Origin: Minwuia thermotolerans
Lineage (GTDB): Bacteria > Pseudomonadota > Alphaproteobacteria > Minwuiales > Minwuiaceae
Direction: 5' to 3'
Length of the DNA: 64,000 nt
Assembly: GCA_021604565.1 (NCBI GenBank)
Contig: BQJF01000002.1
Span: 53,014 to 117,013, forward strand
Within the stretch, counting starts at the first letter, position 1; each line of letters begins with the position of its first letter. Of this stretch, positions 1 to 9,164 are shown one piece after another. Both the position numbers and the translations under genes were made by a program. Below the pieces are notes generated by a model. The model did not search any database and had not been told where the DNA came from. It saw nothing but the letters and a program-made list of their open reading frames with translations.

Positions 1-1618
1 CGCGCACGTGGTTCTCCCCCACCACGTCGGCTTTCACCAGTTTCGCGTCGGTGACGGCAATGCGCGGTTCGGGGTTGCCCGCGCCAAAGGGACCGGCCCG
101 CTGCATGGTCTCCGCCAGGTCGATGCTGATGCCCTGGATCGCGACCGATCCGTCTATCTTGAGGCCCGATCCGGTGCGCGCCTGCGCGACCGGGTTTGAC
201 AGACGCTCCTCCAGAAAATCGCTGAAGGCGTCCAGCCGGTCGCTGGCAATGGTAATCCCCGCCGCCATGGCGTGCCCGCCGCCATTGATCAGCAGTCCCG
301 CCTGTCGTGCTGCCGTGACTGCCGCCCCAAGGTCCACGCCCCGGATTGACCGCCCTGAGCCCTTGCCCTGCGCACCGTCCAGCGCGACCACCAGACTGGG
401 GCGACCGGTGCGGTCCTTCAGGCGGCTTGCCACGATGCCGATGACGCCCGGGTGCCAGCCCTCCGCTGCGACGATGGTAACGGCGCGATTGTCCTGGCCT
501 TCGACACGGGCCAGGGCTTCTTCCAGCACATTGGCCTCGATGCGCTTGCGTTCGTCATTCAGACGGTCGAGTTCCATTGCGATGCCGACCGCTTCCTCCC
601 GGTCGTCGGTGGTGAGCAGCCGGGCACCCAGGTCAGCCTTGCCGACCCGTCCCCCGGCATTCACCCTCGGCCCCAGCAGGAACCCGGCGTGATAGGTGCC
701 GGGTGGTCCATTGACGCGCGCCACGTCGGCCAGTGTTGTCAGGCCCAGGCTCTGCCGCTGGGCCATGACCTTCAGCCCCTGCGCCACCAGCGCCCGGTTC
801 AGCCCGACCAGCGGCACCACATCGCAGACCGTGCCCAGCGCAACGATGTCCAGCAGGCTCATGAGGTCGGGCGCCTTCCGCGCACTGAACCATCCGGCGG
901 CGCGCAGTGTGCGGTTGACGGCGATCGCCAGCATGAAAGCCACACCGACAGCCGCGAGATAGCCGAGGCCGCTGCCGCAATCGGTCCGGTTGGGATTGAC
1001 GATGGCTGCGGCCCTGGGCAGGCGGCTCTCCGCCAGGTGGTGGTCGATCACCGCCACGCTGATCCCTTCCTCGGCGGCCTGTTCCAGCACGTCGAAGGCG
1101 GCGATGCCGCAGTCGACGGTCAGCACCAGAGCCGCCCCCTCCGCATGCAGCTTGCGCAGTGCAGCGATATTGGGGCCGTAGCCTTCTGTCATCCGGTCGG
1201 GAATGTAGTAGCGCACGGTCCCGCCCGCCGCCTGCAGGAAGCGATAGAGCAGCGCAGAGGATGTGGCGCCATCCACGTCGTAGTCGCCGAAGACGGCGAT
1301 GGGCCTGCCCTGCTGCACGCAGGCGGCCACCAGTTCCGCAGTCCGGTCCATGTCGGCCAAGGAGGAAGGATCGGGCAGCAGGTCCTTCAGGCGCGGTTCC
1401 AGGTATCCCGGCGCTTCGTCCGGCGTGACGCCACGGCTGACCAGCAGCCCCGCAACGATCTCCGGCAGGCCGAGCTTCTGCGCCATGGCCTGCGCCAGAC
1501 GTTCCTGCGCCGGATCGATGGCGGCGACCCAGCGCCGCCCGGTGACGGACTGGCCGACACCCAGAAATGCGGGATGGGGTTCGGCCGGTTTCAAGGGTTC
1601 ATCCCGTTGCCTGGGCAC
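1..1618 (-). CDS. recJ: Single-stranded-DNA-specific exonuclease RecJ (3' end outside window)
   Basis: This is the 5' part of a 5'-3' single-strand exonuclease used in recombinational and mismatch repair. About 539 codons are present; the C-terminal end lies beyond position 1. Translating the minus strand shows the DHH-phosphoesterase metal motifs DYDVDG (about residues 112-117) and DHH (192-194), and the DHHA1-type GGGH motif near residue 443. No frameshift was seen at the points I checked. I placed the start at a GTG at 1618. An in-frame GTG at 1651 is also possible, because it has GAGG six bases upstream. The start lies against a perfect 28-bp hairpin (1623-1693) that would bury the nearest purine-rich tract. 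recJ follows glpX on the same strand and is probably the last gene of an alaC-hom-glpX-recJ group. Confidence 0.93.
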   Translation of the reverse strand, partial: MPRQRDEPLKPAEPHPAFLGVGQSVTGRRWVAAIDPAQERLAQAMAQKLGLPEIVAGLLVSRGVTPDEAPGYLEPRLKDLLPDPSSLADMDRTAELVAACVQQGRPIAVFGDYDVDGATSSALLYRFLQAAGGTVRYYIPDRMTEGYGPNIAALRKLHAEGAALVLTVDCGIAAFDVLEQAAEEGISVAVIDHHLAESRLPRAAAIVNPNRTDCGSGLGYLAAVGVAFMLAIAVNRTLRAAGWFSARKAPDLMSLLDIVALGTVCDVVPLVGLNRALVAQGLKVMAQRQSLGLTTLADVARVNGPPGTYHAGFLLGPRVNAGGRVGKADLGARLLTTDDREEAVGIAMELDRLNDERKRIEANVLEEALARVEGQDNRAVTIVAAEGWHPGVIGIVASRLKDRTGRPSLVVALDGAQGKGSGRSIRGVDLGAAVTAARQAGLLINGGGHAMAAGITIASDRLDAFSDFLEERLSNPVAQARTGSGLKIDGSVAIQGISIDLAETMQRAGPFGAGNPEPRIAVTDAKLVKADVVGENHVR

Positions 1619-1622
1619 TGCA

Positions 1623-1693
1623 CCGGCCCACTCCCCCACCTGGCCACCCACACAAGCATCCTCAATGGGTGGCCAGGTGGGGGAGTGGGCCGG
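1623..1693. repeat. Perfect 28-bp inverted repeat between glpX and recJ
   Basis: The left arm (1623-1650) and right arm (1666-1693) are exact reverse complements, separated by a 15-base loop. Pairing stops immediately outside both ends. The element is very G+C-rich and lies between the glpX stop and the recJ start. In the recJ transcript the loop carries GAGG and the 3' arm carries GGGGGAG, so the fold would overlap possible recJ ribosome-binding sites. No T-run follows on either strand, so a classical terminator is less likely than a palindromic repeat unit or a translational or RNA-processing element. Confidence 0.9.
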
Positions 1694-1723
1694 AACGGCA
1701 CCATCATCAGGCAGACCTCACGC

Positions 1724-2686
1724 TCAGACGGCGATCCGTGTACGGCCCTCGATACGGCGGATGGTGCCGGTGCGCGACCGCATCACGATGGAATCGGTGA
1801 TGATCTGGCCATTGGCCCGGCGGACACCGCGCAGCATGCCGCCGGTGGTGACACCGGTTGCGGTGAAGATCACGTCACCCGCCGCCAGTTCCTCCAGACC
1901 GTACTTGCGGTTCAGGTCGGTGATGCCGATCCGCTCCGCCCGGCCCTTCTCGTCATTGTTTCGGAACACCAGACGGCCCTGCATCTGGCCCCCGACGCAG
2001 CGCAGCGCCGCAGCGGCCAGCACACCCTCCGGCGCGCCGCCGGTGCCGATGTACAGGTCGACCGAGGTATCGGGGTCGGTGGTCGCGATCACGCCGGCCA
2101 CGTCGCCGTCCGGGATCAACTGGATTCGGGCACCCGCCGCGCGGGATTCGCGAATGATCTCGCCATGGCGGGGGCGGTCGAGGATGCAGACGGTCAGATC
2201 CGAGATGGCGCAGCCCTTGGCCTCCGCGAGGCTGCCCAGGTTCTCCGCGACGGAGCGGTCAAGGTCCACGACCCCTTCCGGCAGTCCGCCGCCAACGGCG
2301 ATCTTGTCCATGTAGACGTCGGGGGAGTTCAGCAGCTTGCCCTTCTCCGACAGGGCCATCACGGCCAGTGCGCCGGGCGCAGCCTTCGCGGTGATGGTCG
2401 TGCCTTCCAGCGGGTCGAGGGCGATATCGACTTCGGGGCCAGTGCCGAGGCCGACTTCCTCCCCGATGTAGAGCATCGGTGCCTCGTCACGCTCGCCTTC
2501 GCCGATCACCACGGTGCCCCGGATCGACAGACCGTTCAGCGCGGTGCGCATGGCGTCCACCGCAGCCTGGTCGGCGGCCTTCTCGTTGCCCATGCCGATC
2601 CAGTTGCACGCGGCCACGGCTCCGGCCTCTGTCACGCGGACTGCTTCCAGCGTCAGATTGCGGTCAAGTTTTGCCCTGTCACCCAT
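1724..2686 (-). CDS. glpX: Class II fructose-1,6-bisphosphatase GlpX
   Basis: Hydrolyses fructose-1,6-bisphosphate to fructose-6-phosphate in gluconeogenesis; cytosolic. The 320-residue product has the family's metal/phosphate motifs GEGE (about 62-65) and DPLEGTT (about 91-97), plus the characteristic opening with a DRNL motif near the N-terminus. The frame is open from 2707. I chose the ATG at 2686 because AAGGGA lies about eight bases before it, whereas the upstream ATG has no recognisable Shine-Dalgarno sequence. It starts 52 bases after the hom stop codon, consistent with co-transcription with hom and alaC. Confidence 0.95.
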   Translation of the reverse strand: MGDRAKLDRNLTLEAVRVTEAGAVAACNWIGMGNEKAADQAAVDAMRTALNGLSIRGTVVIGEGERDEAPMLYIGEEVGLGTGPEVDIALDPLEGTTITAKAAPGALAVMALSEKGKLLNSPDVYMDKIAVGGGLPEGVVDLDRSVAENLGSLAEAKGCAISDLTVCILDRPRHGEIIRESRAAGARIQLIPDGDVAGVIATTDPDTSVDLYIGTGGAPEGVLAAAALRCVGGQMQGRLVFRNNDEKGRAERIGITDLNRKYGLEELAAGDVIFTATGVTTGGMLRGVRRANGQIITDSIVMRSRTGTIRRIEGRTRIAV

Positions 2687-2738
2687 TGCGTTCATCCCTT
2701 CAGGCATTTCGACATGCCACAGTTTCGATTGCGGACCC

Positions 2739-4031
2739 CTACAGGTCCTTGATGCGGATCATATGCGGATTCTGCAAGATGCAGTCCAGCCCCTCGATCT
2801 GTTTCAGGGCCGCCAGCACCCGCGACTCGGGCGCGTCATGGCAGATCAGCACGATGGGTGCCGTGCCACCCTCCGGCTTTCCGCGCTGCAGCAGGGATTC
2901 GATGCTGATCGCATTGTCACGCAGCACGGCGGCGAGGTCAGCGATCACACCGGGCCGGTCCTGGACCTTCAGGCGGATATAGAACCGGCCATGGGTCTCG
3001 CTGGCGCGCCCAGCGGGTTCGGAGGACAGGTCACCAGCCGGAACGCCGAACACCGGGCTGGTCCGACCTGCGGCGATGTCCACCAGGTCACCCGCCACGG
3101 CGGACGCGGTGGCGCCACCGCCGGCACCAGGTCCCTCCAGCACCACCTGGCCGACGAAATCGCCCTCCACGATGACCGCATTGTTGACGCCATCGACCTT
3201 CGCGATCGGATCGTCCAATGCGACCAGGAACGGATGTACCCGCTCGGTGACGCTGTCGCCATTGCGCTCGGCGATGCCCAGAAGCTTCAGGCTGAAACCG
3301 AACTCATCGGCATAGGCGATATCGACCGGGGAAATGCCGCTGATCCCCTCCACCGTCACACGGGAAAAATCAACCCGGCGACCGAAGGCGATGGCCGACA
3401 GCAGTGCCAGCTTGTGGGCCGCGTCGATGCCTTCCACGTCGAAAGTCGGGTCCGCCTCCGCATAGCCGAGCGCCTGCGCCTCGGCCAGCACATCGGCGAA
3501 GTCGCGGCCCGTACTGCGCATCTCCGTCAGGATGAAGTTGCAGGTGCCGTTCAGGATGCCATAGACGCGCTGCACGTCGTTCCCGGCCAGCCCTTCCTTC
3601 AGCGCCTTGATGATCGGAATGCCGCCCGCCACGGCGGCCTCGTATCCCAGCGCCGCACCGTTCAGGTCAGCCAGATCCGCAAGCTCATTGCCGTGTTCGG
3701 CCAGCAGGGCCTTGTTGGCGGTGACTACCGGGCGGCCATTGGCCAGGGCGCGGCTGACGAGGTCGCGCGCCGCACCATCGGCCCCGCCCATCAGTTCGAC
3801 CACCACATCGACGCCGTCCATGGTTGCCAGGTCGCGCGGATCATCCACCCAGGTCACGCCGGAGAGATCAATGCCACGATCACGGTTGCGGTCACGCGCC
3901 GAAACGGCGGTGACGGTCAGCGTCCGGCCAGCGCGCGCGGCAATCGTCGTGCCGTGCCGGTCCAGCAGTTGCAGCAATGACGCCCCGACGGTGCCAAGGC
4001 CCGCCACTCCGATCCGCAAGGTCGCGCTCAC
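2739..4031 (-). CDS. hom: Homoserine dehydrogenase
   Basis: Reduces aspartate semialdehyde to homoserine, the branch point to threonine and methionine. The 430-residue protein has an N-terminal Rossmann nucleotide-binding region (GLGTVG near residue 10), the family's NGTCNF motif in the catalytic domain, and a C-terminal ACT regulatory domain (about 345-425, recognisable by DRPGVIADLA). This is the usual monofunctional length with feedback domain; there is no fused aspartokinase. It follows the aminotransferase by 56 bases and precedes glpX on the same strand. Confidence 0.95.
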   Translation of the reverse strand: MSATLRIGVAGLGTVGASLLQLLDRHGTTIAARAGRTLTVTAVSARDRNRDRGIDLSGVTWVDDPRDLATMDGVDVVVELMGGADGAARDLVSRALANGRPVVTANKALLAEHGNELADLADLNGAALGYEAAVAGGIPIIKALKEGLAGNDVQRVYGILNGTCNFILTEMRSTGRDFADVLAEAQALGYAEADPTFDVEGIDAAHKLALLSAIAFGRRVDFSRVTVEGISGISPVDIAYADEFGFSLKLLGIAERNGDSVTERVHPFLVALDDPIAKVDGVNNAVIVEGDFVGQVVLEGPGAGGGATASAVAGDLVDIAAGRTSPVFGVPAGDLSSEPAGRASETHGRFYIRLKVQDRPGVIADLAAVLRDNAISIESLLQRGKPEGGTAPIVLICHDAPESRVLAALKQIEGLDCILQNPHMIRIKDL

Positions 4032-4087
4032 GTTGGAAATCTCCCGCTCGTTCGGGTCACCCGCGACCGGGCGACCTGCCGGGCAGT

Positions 4088-5302
4088 CTATTCGGCTGCG
4101 TCGCGGGGGGCGTCAACCGTCTTTTCGTCGCGACCGAGGAAGCGACGCAGATTCCGGGCGGCCTGACGCACGCGCTGTTCGTTCTCGACCAGCCCGATGC
4201 GGACATGGTCGTCGCCATATTCACCGAAGCCGATGCCCGGTGCGACCGCGATGTCCGCTTCCTGCAGCAGCAGCTTGGAGAACTCCATGCTGCCCAGATG
4301 GCGGAAGGGTTCCGGAATCGGTGCCCAGGCGAACATGGTCGCGGCGGGGGAGGGGATGTCCCAGCCCGACTGCGCGAAGGTCTTGATCAGCACGTCGCGG
4401 CGCGACTGGTAGACGCCGCGAATCTCGTCGACGCAATCCTGCGGCCCGTTCAGGGCGGCCGCAGCGGCGACCTGGATCGGCGTGAAGGCACCATAGTCGA
4501 GATACGACTTGATGCGGGTCAGGGCGGCGATCAGTTCCTGGTTGCCGGTGGCGAAACCGATGCGCCAGCCCGGCATCGAATAGGTCTTGCTGAGGGAGGT
4601 GAACTCAACGGCGCGTTCGCGCGCGCCCGGCACCTGCAGGATCGACGGCGGTGGATTGCCGTCGAAATAGATCTCCGAATAGGCCAGGTCGGACAGGATG
4701 TAGAGGCCACGCTTGCGGGCGAAATCGACGACCTCGCGGTAGAAATCCAGGTCGACCACCATGGCCGTCGGGTTTGACGGGAAGTTCAGTACCAGCAGCG
4801 TGGGCGCGGGAATGCAGTGCTTCATCGCCCGCTCCAGGCTGGTCATGAAGTCATGGCCGGGCCCCACGGGAAAATGGCGAATGACGGCCCCGGCGATGAT
4901 GAAGCCGTAGGGGTGGATCGGGTAGGACGGATTGGGGGAAAGGATCACGTCGCCTGGCGTGGTGATCGCCATGGCCAGATGCGCCAGCCCTTCCTTCGAC
5001 CCCAGCGTGACGATGGTCTCCGTCTCCGGATCGACCGAAACCCCGAACCGGCGTTCGTAATAGGCGGAGACCGCACGGCGCAGGCCGGGAATGCCCTTTG
5101 AGGCGGAATAGCGGTGGGTCTTCGGGTTGCGCGCCGTTTCCACCAGCTTCTCGACGATATGCTCCGGCGTGGGCTGGTCCGGATTGCCCATGCCGAAGTC
5201 GATGATGTCCCGGCCCTCCGCGCGGGCCTCCGCCTTCAGGCGATTGACCTCATTGAAAACATAGGGGGGCAGGCGCTTGATCAGATGAAAATCGACTTGC
5301 AT
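4088..5302 (-). CDS. alaC: Aminotransferase of the AlaC / LL-DAP-aminotransferase-like family
   Basis: A 404-residue fold-type I, PLP-dependent aminotransferase. Family features are the substrate-side GNPDQPTP segment near the N-terminus, NFPSNPTA in the middle and the PLP-lysine context SLSKTYSMPGWR around residue 240. Close relatives are often annotated as LL-diaminopimelate aminotransferase, but this subgroup next to hom is usually considered an alanine (pyruvate/glutamate) transaminase of the AlaC type. The substrate cannot be settled from sequence alone. It is the first gene of the alaC-hom-glpX-recJ group. Confidence 0.85.
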   Translation of the reverse strand: MQVDFHLIKRLPPYVFNEVNRLKAEARAEGRDIIDFGMGNPDQPTPEHIVEKLVETARNPKTHRYSASKGIPGLRRAVSAYYERRFGVSVDPETETIVTLGSKEGLAHLAMAITTPGDVILSPNPSYPIHPYGFIIAGAVIRHFPVGPGHDFMTSLERAMKHCIPAPTLLVLNFPSNPTAMVVDLDFYREVVDFARKRGLYILSDLAYSEIYFDGNPPPSILQVPGARERAVEFTSLSKTYSMPGWRIGFATGNQELIAALTRIKSYLDYGAFTPIQVAAAAALNGPQDCVDEIRGVYQSRRDVLIKTFAQSGWDIPSPAATMFAWAPIPEPFRHLGSMEFSKLLLQEADIAVAPGIGFGEYGDDHVRIGLVENEQRVRQAARNLRRFLGRDEKTVDAPRDAAE

Positions 5303-5393
5303 GGCAGACTGTACCTCCGCCGTCTGTCATGACGGCCGAATGCGCCGCAATCCGGTTCAGGATGCGGCAGTAGTGGGGCAGGGGGCGATGTCC

Positions 5394-6902
5394 CTATTCC
5401 AGGAAGATCTCGGCGCGGCGGTTGCCGGTCTCACCGCTGGGCATGGCCTCGTTGTAGATCGGCTCGTTGTCGCCCCTGGCCTCGACGATGATGCGCTCAT
5501 AGGGCACGCCAAAGGCCGCCATTCGGTCGGCGACGGCATTGGCCCGGTCGGCGGAAATCCGCAGATTGGCCAGCAGATGCGCACCCACCGCCTGCTCCCG
5601 CGTGCGGCTGGAGGCATGGCCGACCACCCGGACATTTGCGTTCTGGCGCAGGGCGTTCGCGGCCAGTTGCCGGATGACGGCATCGTCGCTGGCGCTGAGG
5701 CGGGTGGAATTATGGGCGAACCGGATCGTTGCGGCGGCACCGCTGCGACCGGCGAATGACCGGGCGGTGGTGGGCTGGTAGACACCATCGCCGGAAATCA
5801 CCACCGGACCATTGGCATCTCCGCCGGAACTGCCGTAGCCGCCCGTGATCACGGCGGTTGATCCGCTGCTGCGCGGGGCCAGTCCGACGGCCTGTTCATA
5901 GGTCTGGGGTGCATTCAGCGACTGCAGGTAGGTCTGCTGCACCACCGGTGAAACACTGCTGGGGAACTGGCCCGGCGCGACAGCGCCGGAGCTGCCGGTG
6001 CCCTGGTCCGTCACCGGGTTGATACCGGCGGCACGAAGCTGATCGCGATAGGTGCGATCCAGCGTCGTCTCGGCCTGCGGCGCGGACAGGGCGGGCGCCG
6101 TGGTCGCCAGCGCGGCCGAGCTTGACGTGCCAGGACGCACATCGCTGCGGCTTGCAATGGCCGTTGCGGGTTCGGAGGAAATGATCGTGTCGCTGCCCGG
6201 ATCACGCGACGCCGTATCGGTCGCCGGGGTCTGCGGGTCGCGCAGGCTGATGCTGGATGACGGCTGCACATCCGTACGCCGCGCCACGACCGAGCCGTCG
6301 CGGCTGAACGACGGCGGCTGCTGGCCACGTGTCATCGCGGCGATCATCGGCGTCGGCGAATTCCTGATGTCATCGTCGTCCGCTGTCCGGGACGACGTGC
6401 CGACCGACGGAGCCGGGGCCACGGCCACACGTGTGGCACGGGTCTCCGGCGCAGTCACGGCGGGTATGGTCGCAACCGGTGCTGCCGGTTGCGCCGCCTC
6501 GGCGCGCGGGGCGGCCACCTTTGGCGGGCGCACCTGCGTCGTGGCGGCAGGCGGTGTCTCGACCCGGGTCACGGGAATCTCCGGGCGTGCCGCGGCAGCC
6601 GCGCGGATCTCGGCGGCCTCTGCCGCGCTGTCCTGTGTCACGGCGGCAACCTGGCGGGCTTCGCTGTGGCGGACATTGGTGGTGTCGGCTGCGAGCCCGG
6701 CGTCGGGTGCGGGCGGAATGGCGGTGGCGGCACCGGCGCGGGTCACCGGCTGTGGCACCGGGCCATAGTCACTGCCGAAGGGGTCAGCCCAGTCGGGCAG
6801 CGAACAGCCGCCGAAAAGTACCGGTGCCATCAGCAACGCGGCGATCCGAACCCGGCGACCGACCCGGTCGCGGCCTGCGCGCATCGAGGATTTGTCCATC
6901 AT
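5394..6902 (-). CDS. OmpA-family lipoprotein
   Basis: Probable outer-membrane lipoprotein that anchors to peptidoglycan. A positively charged N-terminus and hydrophobic stretch lead to a lipobox ending LFGGC. The middle roughly 300 residues are low-complexity and rich in Ala, Thr, Pro and Ser, typical of a periplasmic linker. The last roughly 110 residues are an OmpA C-terminal domain (starting around IRFAHNST, with the NRRAEIFL end motif). The frame is open to an ATG at 6917; I prefer the ATG at 6902, which has CGGAG about seven bases upstream. Its exact role is unknown. Confidence 0.85.
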   Translation of the reverse strand: MMDKSSMRAGRDRVGRRVRIAALLMAPVLFGGCSLPDWADPFGSDYGPVPQPVTRAGAATAIPPAPDAGLAADTTNVRHSEARQVAAVTQDSAAEAAEIRAAAAARPEIPVTRVETPPAATTQVRPPKVAAPRAEAAQPAAPVATIPAVTAPETRATRVAVAPAPSVGTSSRTADDDDIRNSPTPMIAAMTRGQQPPSFSRDGSVVARRTDVQPSSSISLRDPQTPATDTASRDPGSDTIISSEPATAIASRSDVRPGTSSSAALATTAPALSAPQAETTLDRTYRDQLRAAGINPVTDQGTGSSGAVAPGQFPSSVSPVVQQTYLQSLNAPQTYEQAVGLAPRSSGSTAVITGGYGSSGGDANGPVVISGDGVYQPTTARSFAGRSGAAATIRFAHNSTRLSASDDAVIRQLAANALRQNANVRVVGHASSRTREQAVGAHLLANLRISADRANAVADRMAAFGVPYERIIVEARGDNEPIYNEAMPSGETGNRRAEIFLE

Positions 6903-7031
6903 GATCGGCTCCGACATTGAATGCCTGTGTCATCTGAGAAAGGTGATTCGCCAATTTAGCGGCAGATGCAAGGCTTGTCTGCGACCGATCCGCAAGATTG
7001 GTTCCGGCGGCATCGTCGAATGGTGCGGTGC

Positions 7032-7061
7032 GGCAAAATTGTGCAATGCAACATTTTTGCC
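7032..7061. promoter_or_regulatory. Nested dyad upstream of phaC, candidate PhaR operator
   Basis: A perfect TGCA-A-TGCA dyad (7042-7050) is nested inside outer arms GGCAAAA (7032-7038) and TTTTGCC (7055-7061), centred within half a base of each other. TGC/GCA-type dyads are known targets of PhaR, the PHB-granule-sensing repressor of alphaproteobacteria. A weak promoter can be drawn with TTGCCT at 7057-7062 and TACGTT at 7080-7085, which would place the dyad over the -35 element. The PhaR assignment is inference; phaR itself is not in the window. Confidence 0.45.
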
Positions 7062-7168
7062 TCGACCCATGCCTGACGCTACGTTACTTGTTGGCGCAGA
7101 AACTTGGTAAACGGACATGACTGCCGTGGCAGTCTGGAAGCCGACCATCGACCTGGAGGAGACGGAAG

Positions 7169-8974
7169 ATGACCGACAAGACTCCCGACGATATGCCGAC
7201 GCCGGACCCCGTGGAGCTTTCAAAGAACATGGCGCGGGTGGCGGAGCAGAGCCAGCGCCTGGTCCAGGAGTTCCTGGAGAAGCAGCAGGACACGTCCCCC
7301 GGACCCGTGGACCCGCTGAACATCTCCGAGGCCTTCATGGCGCTCACGACACAGATGATGCAGCATCCGGCTCAGGTCGCCCAGGCGCAGATGGACCTGT
7401 GGCAGAGCTACGTCCAGCTCTGGCAGAACACGGCGCAGCGGATGCTGGGGCACACCGACGACAGTGTCGAACCGCCCGCTGCCGCGAAGAAGAAGGACAA
7501 GCGCTTCAAGGGCGAGGAGTGGGACGAGAACGAGATCTTCAGCTTCATCAAGGAATCCTACCTGCTGACGTCGTCCTGGATGACGGAGACTGTCCGCAAG
7601 GTGGAGGGGCTGGACGACAAGACCGCCAAGAAGGTCGATTTCTACACCCGCCAGTTCGTCGATGCGCTGTCGCCCTCCAACTTCCTGATGACCAATCCGG
7701 TCGTGCTGAAGGAAACGCTGGCCACCAATGGCGAGAACCTGGTGCACGGCCTGCAGAACGTGCTGAAGGACCTGGAGCGCGGAAAGGGCAAGCTGGCCAT
7801 CAGCATGACCGACATGGACGCCTTCGAGGTCGGCGGCAATGTTGCCACCACACCGGGCAAGGTGGTGATGCAGACGGACCTGATGCAGCTGATCCAGTAC
7901 GAGCCGGTGACGGAGCAGGTCTACAAGCGTCCGCTGCTGATCTGCCCGCCGTGGATCAACAAGTACTACATCCTCGACCTGCGCCCGGAGAACTCCTTCA
8001 TCAAGTGGTGCACGGAGCAGGGGCTGACGGTCTTCGTGATCTCCTGGGTGAATCCGGACGAGAAGCTGTCCCACAAGACCTTCGAGGATTACATGAACGA
8101 AGGTCTGCTCGCGGCCCTTGATGGCGTCGAGCAGGCGACGGGAGAGCGCGAGGTCACGACGATCGGCTATTGCCTTGGTGGATCGCTGATGGCGACGACC
8201 CTGGCCTACATGGGCGCCATTGGTGACGACCGGATCAAGGCGACGACGTTCTTCACGGCCCAGGTCGATTTCTCGGAGCCCGGTGAGCTTGGTGTCTTCA
8301 TCGATGACGACCAGTTGACCCATCTGGAACAGGTGATGGAACAGAAGGGCTATCTCGACGGGGCGGAGATGGCGAGTTCCTTCAACATGCTGCGGGCCAA
8401 TGACCTGATCTGGTCGTTCGTGGTGAACAACTACCTGATGGGCAAGGACCCCTTCCCCTTCGATCTGCTGTTCTGGAACTCGGATGCCACGCGCATGCCG
8501 CCGAAGATGCACAGCTTCTACCTGCGCGAGATGTACCAGCGGAACCATCTGATCGAGCCTGGTGCGATCAAGATGAACGATGTCGGCATCGACCTGTCGA
8601 ACGTGAAGGTCCCTGTCTACCTGCAGGCGGGCAAGGACGACCACATTGCCCCCTACCAGTCGGTCTTCAAGGCGACGAAGCACTTTGCCGGTCCGACCCG
8701 TTTCATGCTGGCCGGTTCCGGGCACATCGCCGGGGTGGTCAATCCGCCGGAACCGGTGAAGTACCAGCACTGGACCAACGACAAGCGCAAGAAGTACGAC
8801 ACCCCGGAAGCCTGGCTGGCCGACGCCACCGAGCATCCGGGAAGCTGGTGGCCGGACTGGCTCAAGTGGATGCAGAAGCATTCGGGCAAGAAGGTGCCGG
8901 CCAGGGTGCCGGGTGAGGGCAAGCTGACCGTGATCGAGGATGCCCCCGGCAGCTATGTGAAGGTCCGTTCCTGA
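7169..8974 (+). CDS. phaC: Class I poly(3-hydroxyalkanoate) synthase
   Basis: Polymerises 3-hydroxyacyl-CoA (mainly 3-hydroxybutyryl-CoA) on PHA granules. The 601-residue length is typical of class I synthases. It has the lipase-box-like GYCLGG with the nucleophile Cys335, the catalytic-Asp context GKDDHIAP and the His context GSGHIAGVVNPP. The start is well supported by GGAGGAGACGGAAG directly upstream. The N-terminal roughly 120 residues are the variable, hydrophilic region of the family. It is monocistronic: a strong hairpin with a T-run follows, and no phaE or phaA/B lies beside it. PHB turnover is also represented by bdhA at 35.2 kb. Confidence 0.96.
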   Translation: MTDKTPDDMPTPDPVELSKNMARVAEQSQRLVQEFLEKQQDTSPGPVDPLNISEAFMALTTQMMQHPAQVAQAQMDLWQSYVQLWQNTAQRMLGHTDDSVEPPAAAKKKDKRFKGEEWDENEIFSFIKESYLLTSSWMTETVRKVEGLDDKTAKKVDFYTRQFVDALSPSNFLMTNPVVLKETLATNGENLVHGLQNVLKDLERGKGKLAISMTDMDAFEVGGNVATTPGKVVMQTDLMQLIQYEPVTEQVYKRPLLICPPWINKYYILDLRPENSFIKWCTEQGLTVFVISWVNPDEKLSHKTFEDYMNEGLLAALDGVEQATGEREVTTIGYCLGGSLMATTLAYMGAIGDDRIKATTFFTAQVDFSEPGELGVFIDDDQLTHLEQVMEQKGYLDGAEMASSFNMLRANDLIWSFVVNNYLMGKDPFPFDLLFWNSDATRMPPKMHSFYLREMYQRNHLIEPGAIKMNDVGIDLSNVKVPVYLQAGKDDHIAPYQSVFKATKHFAGPTRFMLAGSGHIAGVVNPPEPVKYQHWTNDKRKKYDTPEAWLADATEHPGSWWPDWLKWMQKHSGKKVPARVPGEGKLTVIEDAPGSYVKVRS

Positions 8975-8999
8975 CCCTGATCCGCAATGGATCGACCGT

Positions 9000-9045
9000 G
9001 CGACCGCGGGGCGCGATTCTGTGCCCTTGCGGTCGCCAGTCTTTT
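9000..9045 (+). terminator. Rho-independent terminator after phaC
   Basis: GCGACCGC (9000-9007) pairs with GCGGTCGC (9029-9036), and an inner GGGC/GCCC pair (9009-9012, 9023-9026) extends the stem. A short T-run (CTTTT) follows. It lies 25 bases after the phaC stop codon. Confidence 0.65.
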
Positions 9046-9108
9046 GCGCAATAACCCGCGGCTCGGCGTCCTGCCCGGTCTGTCATTCAGGCATTCGGGG
9101 TATTCGAG

Positions 9109-9136
9109 CCAGCGGGCCTTTCGGGACCCCCGCTGG
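9109..9136 (+). promoter_or_regulatory. Leader hairpin before rpsF, possible S6:S18 autoregulatory site
   Basis: An 8-bp perfect stem (9109-9116 with 9129-9136) with a 12-base loop lies 28 bases before the rpsF start. S6:S18 is known to bind a hairpin in its own mRNA in many bacteria, and the position fits. I could not match the loop convincingly to the published consensus. A weak promoter just upstream (TTGCGG 9027-9032, 17-base spacer, AATAAC 9050-9055) would start transcription before this hairpin. Confidence 0.35.
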
Positions 9137-9164
9137 TGGGCGCTGATCAACCCGGAAGGAAGCA

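Noticed and set aside
452..2752. A 766-codon open frame on the plus strand
   Set aside because: It lies antisense to recJ and glpX, both of which have intact family motifs; its sequence is low-complexity and resembles no protein. It is a shadow of high G+C codon bias.
7220..8881. A 553-codon open frame opposite phaC
   Set aside because: The plus-strand frame is a full-length PHA synthase with its active site; the antisense frame has no start signal or domain.
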